In this document: positions 7,494-12,241 of the stretch, piece by piece
How the letters are laid out: every line of letters starts with the position of its first letter
Position numbering within the stretch: position 1 is the stretch's first letter
NCBI GenBank assembly: GCA_946478865.1
Contig: CAMLDO010000044.1
Span: forward strand, 1 to 12,241
Source of the DNA: an uncultured Methylobacillus sp.
GTDB lineage: Bacteria; Pseudomonadota; Gammaproteobacteria; Burkholderiales; Methylophilaceae
DNA length: 12,241 nt
Direction of reading: 5' to 3'
Made by a program: the position numbers and the translations under genes
Notes under the pieces: generated by a model
Database searches by the model: none
Told to the model about the DNA's origin: nothing
What the model saw: only the letters and a program-made list of their open reading frames with translations

Positions 7494-7599
7494 GATGCAG
7501 AAAGTTTATCCTAACCCTGCAAAGATTGCCGGGCTCAAGCGCGACAAGATTGCTCGCCGGGTCGGCAAAAAAACAAGCGTAAAAAATTGAACAAGCTTC

Positions 7600-7628
7600 T
7601 TGACGCGCATGGGCGAGGCATCTACATT
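7600..7628 (+). promoter_or_regulatory. Sigma-70-type promoter of the degenerate GGDEF gene
   Basis: TTGACG (7600-7605) and TACATT (7623-7628) stand exactly 17 bases apart; each fits its consensus hexamer in five and four positions respectively. Transcription would begin near 7635 and leave a leader of about 90 bases before the ATG at 7727. I saw no riboswitch-like fold in that leader. Confidence 0.6.
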
Positions 7629-7726
7629 CCTCAATGCAAGTTCGGGAAAATCGTGAGAACTCGTATCATTCCAGCAGAATCTGATTGACGTTCGCCGCCC
7701 TATCGATCTGAAGGCCAAGTAAGCGC

Positions 7727-8899
7727 ATGATGCTGAAGCAACAAGGTTTTGTGCAGCCGTTAACCAACCTTCCCAAGCCCAGCCTCTGGCTGCTGGGCAT
7801 TGTGGCGGCCATTCTTTTTTCCATCTCCGTCGTCTTTGCCGTCGCTGCCGTGCTCAAACACGGGGGCAACCTCGATGAGTACCAGATCAGCGGCGAAGTG
7901 CTGTTCCTCATTGCGCTAGGCATCGTGGCGCTACTGATGTTCCTGTTTTTCCAGCAGCTTGCTGTGCACAAGGTGTTGCTGGACAGCGAAGACCGCTTCC
8001 GCAACATTCTGGAGCATGCGCCTAACGGCATGGCGGTGGTCTCCCTGCCGGGCAGGTTTTTACAGGTGAATCGCGCGCTATGCGAGATGACGGGTTATAC
8101 CCACGAAGAACTGAAGCAGCTGACCTTCCAGGAAATTACCCACCCTGACGATCTCGATACCGATCTCGCTTACGTCAACGAACTGCTGAGAAGTCAGCGC
8201 TCCTACTACCGGATTGAAAAGCGGTATATCGCCAAGGATGGTACCCCCGTCTGGATCCAGCTGACAGGCTCGATCATGCGCAGCTCCCAAGGCAAGCCGT
8301 TGTATTTCATTGCGCAGATGGAAGAAATTACCGAGCGCAAGAGTGAGCAGGAAAAACTGTATTACGTGGCTTATTTCGATCCACTGACGCACCTGCCGAA
8401 CAGGCGCATGCTGATGGACCGGCTGGAACAGTCGGTGGCGCTGGCCCGGCATCACTACCGCTACATGGCCGTGCTGTTCCTGGCGCTGGACGGTTTCAGG
8501 CGCATCGTCGATCAACTAGGTCCGGACGTGGGCGACCAGTTGCTCAAGCAGGCGGCCGCGCGGCTGGTGTCCAGCTTGCGCGATAGCGATACCGTGTCGC
8601 ATTTCGGCGATAACCAGTTTGCGATCCTGCTGCCGGAAGTTGCCTCGCCGGAAGAAGTGTCGATGATCGTGCCCAAGATCCTGGCGGTACTGGAAGATCA
8701 TCTTGTGGTCTTCGGCCAGCGCGTGGAGGTGACGACCAGTATCGGCGGCGCCATCTACGATCCGCAAAGCGACGATACTGCGAGCGAGCTATTGAAAATG
8801 GCCGAAATCCAGATGTGCGAGGTGCGCGCATCTGGCCGTAATCATTACAGCCTCTATATCGCGGAGAAACCGGACGACCCGCAGGCCCGCCACGGTTGA
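7727..8899 (+). CDS. Membrane PAS protein with a degenerate GGDEF domain and intact I-site
   Basis: The 390-residue protein has two membrane helices (about 19-43 and 57-80) with only a short periplasmic loop, a PAS domain (about 84-206) and a GGDEF-fold domain (about 210-375). The catalytic signature is GDNQF (294-298) in place of GGDEF. The first metal aspartate is Ala253 (LALDGF), the guanine-contacting asparagine is Val261 and the usual GH histidine is Pro266. It should therefore not make c-di-GMP. The inhibitory-site motif RxxD is kept (Arg285, Asp288) at the canonical five-residue distance, so it may bind c-di-GMP as a receptor, as PelD does. No EAL domain follows: the gene stops 19 bases before a terminator. 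The PAS resembles that of the cyclase at 1943-3841 (shared IEKRY and ITERKS motifs). ATG 7727 is followed by a second ATG; the ribosome site is weak. Confidence 0.9.
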   Translation: MMLKQQGFVQPLTNLPKPSLWLLGIVAAILFSISVVFAVAAVLKHGGNLDEYQISGEVLFLIALGIVALLMFLFFQQLAVHKVLLDSEDRFRNILEHAPNGMAVVSLPGRFLQVNRALCEMTGYTHEELKQLTFQEITHPDDLDTDLAYVNELLRSQRSYYRIEKRYIAKDGTPVWIQLTGSIMRSSQGKPLYFIAQMEEITERKSEQEKLYYVAYFDPLTHLPNRRMLMDRLEQSVALARHHYRYMAVLFLALDGFRRIVDQLGPDVGDQLLKQAAARLVSSLRDSDTVSHFGDNQFAILLPEVASPEEVSMIVPKILAVLEDHLVVFGQRVEVTTSIGGAIYDPQSDDTASELLKMAEIQMCEVRASGRNHYSLYIAEKPDDPQARHG

Positions 8900-8917
8900 T
8901 CGGAATTTCCGCCATAT

Positions 8918-8948
8918 AAAAAAACCGGGCATGCCAGCCCGGTTTTTT
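8918..8948. terminator. Bidirectional intrinsic terminator
   Basis: AAAAAACCGGGC (8919-8930) pairs perfectly with GCCCGGTTTTTT (8937-8948) over 12 bp around a six-base loop. Flanking A and T runs allow it to end both the degenerate GGDEF transcript and the converging chemoreceptor transcript. Confidence 0.9.
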
Positions 8949-8970
8949 GTTGTGCTGCAAAAGCGCAGCA

Positions 8971-11055
8971 TCAGGTGATGCGGAAGCGTGTGGTCAACAC
9001 CTGCAGCTCTTCCGACAGCCGGTGCAGGCTCTGTGCCGACAACGCCGTTGCCGCAGAGGATGAGCTGTTCGCGTCGGCTGCTTGCGCAATCTCCTCCACT
9101 TTTTGCGCGATGTCGCGGGTAGCCGTTCCTTGCTCCTTCAATGCATGCGAGATTTCCTGCACGGCGCGCGTCACCTTGTCCGACCCTTCGCGAATGACGG
9201 CAATCGAGTTGCCCGCCTCGCGTGCGAGGCGTACGCCTTCCTTGACGCGCTCCACGCCTGCCACCATTTCCGCTGCGGCGCGCTCGGTACCGCCCTGGAT
9301 TTTTGCGATCATCTCGGCGATTTCCTGGGTGGATGAGTTGGTGCGTTCCGCCAGCTTGCGCACTTCGTCCGACACCACCGCGAAACCGCGTCCATGTTCC
9401 CCGGCCCGGGCAGCTTCGATGGCGGCGTTCAAGGCCAGCAGATTCGTCTGATCGGCAATGTCCCGAATGACGTCTATGATGCTGGAAATCTGCTGGGAAT
9501 AATCCTCCAGCTCCTTGATCGAGCCCGCGGTGGTATGCACCGCCGAGGCGATACGCTCCATTTCGCTCGCGGCTTCATGGATGATCTGGCCGCCTTCGGT
9601 GGAGCGCCGCGCCGAATCTTGCGTAATGGCATGCGCGTCGCCTGCGTTGGACTCGACCATATCCACGGAAACGGACAGTTCCTCCACTGCGGCGGCCATG
9701 CTGGAAGCCGCAGAAGATTGGGCGCCGGAAGCATCCGCTCCCGTCTGCGCATTCTGGGTGAGCGATTGCGATGCCCGGGTGAGCGCTTCCACATTCTGTC
9801 GGATGGCGGCAATCAATTCATGCAGGCTGTTGCGCATGATCGCCATCTTGACTACGAGCCGGCCTATTTCGTCCTGCCCCACCGGCGGAATGCGCTGGGT
9901 GAGATCGCCGCCGGAAATCGCGGAGACGACGCTGTCGGCAACGAGGAAGCGGTGCCGGATGTGGCGGACGATCCAGGCGACGGACAGCAGCGTGATCAAT
10001 ACACCCGCGGCCGCAATCGCGCTCATGATCCAGATCGAGCGCTTGCGTTCGTTGGTGAACGCGGCTGTCTTTTCGTCGTTGAGTGCATTCGCTTCCTTGA
10101 CCGTGGCGGTGATGCCCTGCTCGTGCGCCAGGAAATGGCGATCCATGAGCCCCAGGATGCTGGCGGCGGATTCCCGGTCTCCTGCGCGGATCGCAGGCAG
10201 ATAGCGCTCCAGAGCGAGATGCCACCATTCGACCGCCTGGCGGTGCTGCTCTCCGGAGAGATTATCCTTGAGGGATTGGGGAAGGCTGCTGCCCATCCAG
10301 TAGCGGTAGCGGTCCTCATACTGTTGCTTGAGGTTTTCGAGCAGCGTGCTCTGGGCCTGAATGTCGGCGCTTCCGGCATCGAGCAACTGCCGGGCGACGA
10401 TGTTGGCCTGCGTGATATAGAGCGGTGGCGGCAGGATATCGGCGACCAGCTCCTTGCCATCGCCCATCGCATGCGCCGCGTCATTGAGGCGATGCATCAC
10501 GAGCGCGCCGATGGCGGCGGAGGCCAGCAGCAGGAGCATGATGAGCCCCGCCATGAGCCATAGCCTGGCCGAAATCGTCAGCGTGTCCGCCAGTCGACTC
10601 AGGCGGGATGACAGCCCGTCGGCGACGACGCGACCTTCATAAAGCCTGATGTTTTCTCCGCTGCGCATGCGCCGGTAGAGCGCTTCTGCCGCATCGATGT
10701 CATCGCGGCCGGGCTTGGTGCGGACCGAGCTGTAGCCGCTGCCGTCGGCGAGCGGGGTGGCGGTGGCGCGCACCCAATAGTAATCGCCGTTCTTGCGGCG
10801 GTTCTTGACCATGCCCGACCAGGGGCGGCCGCGTTTCAGGGTGTCCCAGAAATCGCGGAAAGCTTCTTCCGGCATGTCCGGGTGCCGCACCATATTGTGT
10901 GGCTGGCCGATGAGTTCCTCGCGGGTGAACCCGGAGGCTTCGATGAACTCCAGGTTGCAATCCACGATGCGCCCCTTGGAGTCGGTTCTTGAGATGATGG
11001 CGGCGCCTTCGCGCAGCACATATTCATGGTTCGTGACGGGTTGATTATTTTTCAT
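8971..11055 (-). CDS. Aer-like PAS methyl-accepting chemotaxis protein with periplasmic domain
   Basis: The 694-residue receptor signals to the CheA/CheW array. An N-terminal cytoplasmic PAS domain (about 10-120) closely follows that of the redox receptor Aer: NMVRHPDMP with Arg57, His58 and Asp60, and RPWSG with Trp79, fall at the Aer positions linked to FAD binding. Then come membrane helix 1 (165-188), a mostly helical periplasmic domain of about 150 residues (four-helix-bundle type, inferred), helix 2 (340-363), HAMP (about 362-415) and the signalling domain (about 430-690). The hairpin tip (about 530-572: [16 protein letters not shown] and [17 protein letters not shown]) is canonical. 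No CheR-docking pentapeptide ends the protein. An upstream ATG would add 32 residues unlike any PAS start; ATG 11055 has GGA six bases before it and aligns with Aer numbering. It is transcribed alone. Confidence 0.9.
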   Translation of the reverse strand: MKNNQPVTNHEYVLREGAAIISRTDSKGRIVDCNLEFIEASGFTREELIGQPHNMVRHPDMPEEAFRDFWDTLKRGRPWSGMVKNRRKNGDYYWVRATATPLADGSGYSSVRTKPGRDDIDAAEALYRRMRSGENIRLYEGRVVADGLSSRLSRLADTLTISARLWLMAGLIMLLLLASAAIGALVMHRLNDAAHAMGDGKELVADILPPPLYITQANIVARQLLDAGSADIQAQSTLLENLKQQYEDRYRYWMGSSLPQSLKDNLSGEQHRQAVEWWHLALERYLPAIRAGDRESAASILGLMDRHFLAHEQGITATVKEANALNDEKTAAFTNERKRSIWIMSAIAAAGVLITLLSVAWIVRHIRHRFLVADSVVSAISGGDLTQRIPPVGQDEIGRLVVKMAIMRNSLHELIAAIRQNVEALTRASQSLTQNAQTGADASGAQSSAASSMAAAVEELSVSVDMVESNAGDAHAITQDSARRSTEGGQIIHEAASEMERIASAVHTTAGSIKELEDYSQQISSIIDVIRDIADQTNLLALNAAIEAARAGEHGRGFAVVSDEVRKLAERTNSSTQEIAEMIAKIQGGTERAAAEMVAGVERVKEGVRLAREAGNSIAVIREGSDKVTRAVQEISHALKEQGTATRDIAQKVEEIAQAADANSSSSAATALSAQSLHRLSEELQVLTTRFRIT

Positions 11056-11196
11056 TGGCATTCCATTCACAAAGATTGAATGAATGCGACGCGCCGGGCA
11101 CGAAAGCGATGTACACGGGTGTCGCTGAGCTTGTTCCCTGTACTGCTTCAAACCTAAGAACTGTGGGTTCTGATCCTCCGATCAATAGTGCTGCCT

Positions 11197-11226
11197 GTGG
11201 TTTTTTGCCGAAAGATCGGAAACCAC
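11197..11226. repeat. Imperfect hairpin downstream of the FtsH-like gene
   Basis: GTGGTTT (11197-11203) pairs with AAACCAC (11220-11226), and inside it CCGA (11208-11211) pairs with TCGG (11216-11219), leaving a four-base bulge on one side. It lies eight bases beyond the minus-strand stop at 11234. No T-run follows on that strand, so it is a poor intrinsic terminator; it may protect or end the mRNA in another way. A further short palindrome, TGATC-CTCC-GATCA, is at 11171-11184. Confidence 0.45.
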
Positions 11227-11233
11227 CGGGAGA

Positions 11234-12241
11234 TTATGCCGCCGCTACCACTGTCATTTCAAATCTGCGTATTTCGGCCAAGGCTTCGCCGAGTGCCATT
11301 TCGTCCTTTTCCATGAGTTTTTTAACCAGATGCTCGGTGAGCGGCATGAGGCGTTCCAGTGTAGCCTTGGTTTCGCCGTAGAGCCGCTCGCTCTGCGCTT
11401 CCATGATGTTGCGCGTTTCCTGGTCGAGGTCGCGACCGCCGCTCTGGCGATCCTGCAAAGCGCCGAAGTTGAGGCGGGTGTTGCGGTACATGCCCATCTC
11501 GCCCACGGCGTGGTAGAGCAGCTTGGTGACGCGGGTAATGTCGTTGTGCGCGCCGTTGGTGGTGCCGTCCTCGCCGAAGAACAGCTCCTCGTTGGCCATG
11601 CCGCCCAGCAGCACGCGCACTTCATGCTCGATGTCGGCCTTGGTCTTGAGCAGGTCGGCACCCTGCTTGTGGAACACGAAGCCGAGCGCGTTGGTGCGCG
11701 GATTGGCCTTCAATGAAATCTTGATGGTCTTCATGTCGGCGAGAATCTGTTCCCAGTTGTCGCCGGCACGGCGGCGTTCGCGCTCCAGATCCATGAGGAA
11801 ATGGCCCCATTCATGGGTGGCGATGATGCGTCGGTCGCGCTCGCGGTCGGCCGTGGTCTCGGTGTTGACGTTGCCGACCAGCACGCGTTCGGCGGCCTGC
11901 ATCAATGTGTATTCGCCTATCATCTCGCCGGACTGCACCGCGGAAATGCCGGCCTGGTTGATGATGGTTTCGAGGTCGGCCGGGCTGCGGCCTTCGGTGA
12001 TGTCTACCAGATGGCGCAGGTCGAGGTCCGGCAGCACCTTTTCCGCGCGCTGGCTGAGGTAGTGGCGGATGATCGCCAGGCGCTCTTCGCCGTTGGGCAG
12101 GCGGAAATCCACCTTCATCTGGAAGCGGCGCAGCATGGCTTCGTCCATTTCCATGGTCTCGCTGTTGAAGTTGCTCGCGACGATCCAGATGATTTCCGCG
12201 TCATTGCGGCTGCGCACCCCATCCAGCACCGACAGCAGGGT
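11234..12241 (-). CDS. FtsH-like AAA+ zinc protease (M41), N-terminus beyond window
   Basis: The 335 visible residues are the C-terminal part of an ATP-dependent metalloprotease. First comes the end of the AAA+ module: sensor-1 region IVASNFN (20-26) and second region of homology AMLRRFQMKVDFRLP (35-49). The M41 peptidase follows, with zinc motif HEWGH (His143, Glu144, His147) and the probable third ligand Asp234 in GAHNDITRV, like the Asp of FtsH GASNDI. It differs from housekeeping FtsH in the second region of homology, where PGRFDR is replaced by RRFQMK, and in extra length between HEXXH and the next strand (about 148-175, rich in charged residues). It is thus an FtsH-like paralogue rather than FtsH itself. 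Walker motifs and any membrane helices lie outside the window, so location and substrates are unknown. The stop TAA is at 11234-11236 by position. Confidence 0.85.
   Translation of the reverse strand, partial: TLLSVLDGVRSRNDAEIIWIVASNFNSETMEMDEAMLRRFQMKVDFRLPNGEERLAIIRHYLSQRAEKVLPDLDLRHLVDITEGRSPADLETIINQAGISAVQSGEMIGEYTLMQAAERVLVGNVNTETTADRERDRRIIATHEWGHFLMDLERERRRAGDNWEQILADMKTIKISLKANPRTNALGFVFHKQGADLLKTKADIEHEVRVLLGGMANEELFFGEDGTTNGAHNDITRVTKLLYHAVGEMGMYRNTRLNFGALQDRQSGGRDLDQETRNIMEAQSERLYGETKATLERLMPLTEHLVKKLMEKDEMALGEALAEIRRFEMTVVAAA

Noticed and set aside
7492..7590. Lysine-rich 33-codon reading frame on the plus strand, starting at tandem ATGs
   Set aside because: No ribosome site, it overlaps the start of the DUF3147 gene on the other strand, and I recognise no family; most likely chance.
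7636..7726. About 90-base leader before the degenerate GGDEF gene, considered as a c-di-GMP riboswitch
   Set aside because: I could not find the paired stems or conserved loops of GEMM-type riboswitches.
8900..8970. Possible frameshifted EAL domain after the degenerate GGDEF gene
   Set aside because: Only 71 bases, filled by a terminator, separate it from the converging chemoreceptor gene.
11064..11082. Inverted repeat CATTCA-N7-TGAATG next to the chemoreceptor start
   Set aside because: Six-base AT-rich arms are expected by chance; could mask the ribosome site but no further support.
11056..11233. Search for a sigma-28 flagellar promoter before the chemoreceptor
   Set aside because: No TAAA-N15-GCCGATAA-like pair was seen on the minus strand.

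Overview
The window looks like a chromosomal stretch from a Gram-negative, motile proteobacterium, most likely a betaproteobacterium. This is inferred from the moderately high GC content, the Escherichia-like YcaC, YfcF and Aer-type sequences, and the c-di-GMP and chemotaxis proteins. No rRNA, tRNA, CRISPR array, transposase or phage gene is visible, and the species cannot be fixed from the sequence alone. The genes at both ends are cut by the window edges.

Layout, left to right. (1) 1-1721, minus: a fused permease/ATPase ABC exporter, missing its last residues, with a TTG start and a 33-bp inverted repeat just upstream. (2) 1943-3841, plus: a membrane sensor diguanylate cyclase (periplasmic Cache-like domain, PAS, intact GGDEF), closed by a bidirectional terminator. 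(3) 3948-5488, minus: a two-gene unit of pirin then a YcaC-type hydrolase, divergent from a LysR regulator (5592-6476, plus) across a 103-bp promoter region. (4) 6488-7493, minus: a YfcF-type glutathione transferase and a small DUF3147-type membrane protein. (5) 7727-8899, plus: a membrane PAS protein whose GGDEF domain has lost its catalytic residues but keeps the RxxD inhibitory-site motif, followed by a second bidirectional terminator. (6) 8971-11055, minus: an Aer-like PAS chemoreceptor with an added periplasmic domain. (7) 11234-12241, minus: the C-terminal part of a divergent FtsH-like AAA+ zinc protease.

Two themes link the genes. The first is signalling: a complete c-di-GMP synthase, a probable non-catalytic c-di-GMP receptor with a related PAS domain, and a redox/energy-type chemoreceptor suggest control of the motile/sessile choice by respiratory or chemical cues. 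The second is stress and detoxification: LysR, pirin, YcaC and the YfcF-type transferase sit together and probably serve electrophile or oxidative stress. Most of this is ordinary for such genomes. The best candidates for something less described are the stand-alone degenerate GGDEF protein with an intact I-site and the divergent M41 protease.
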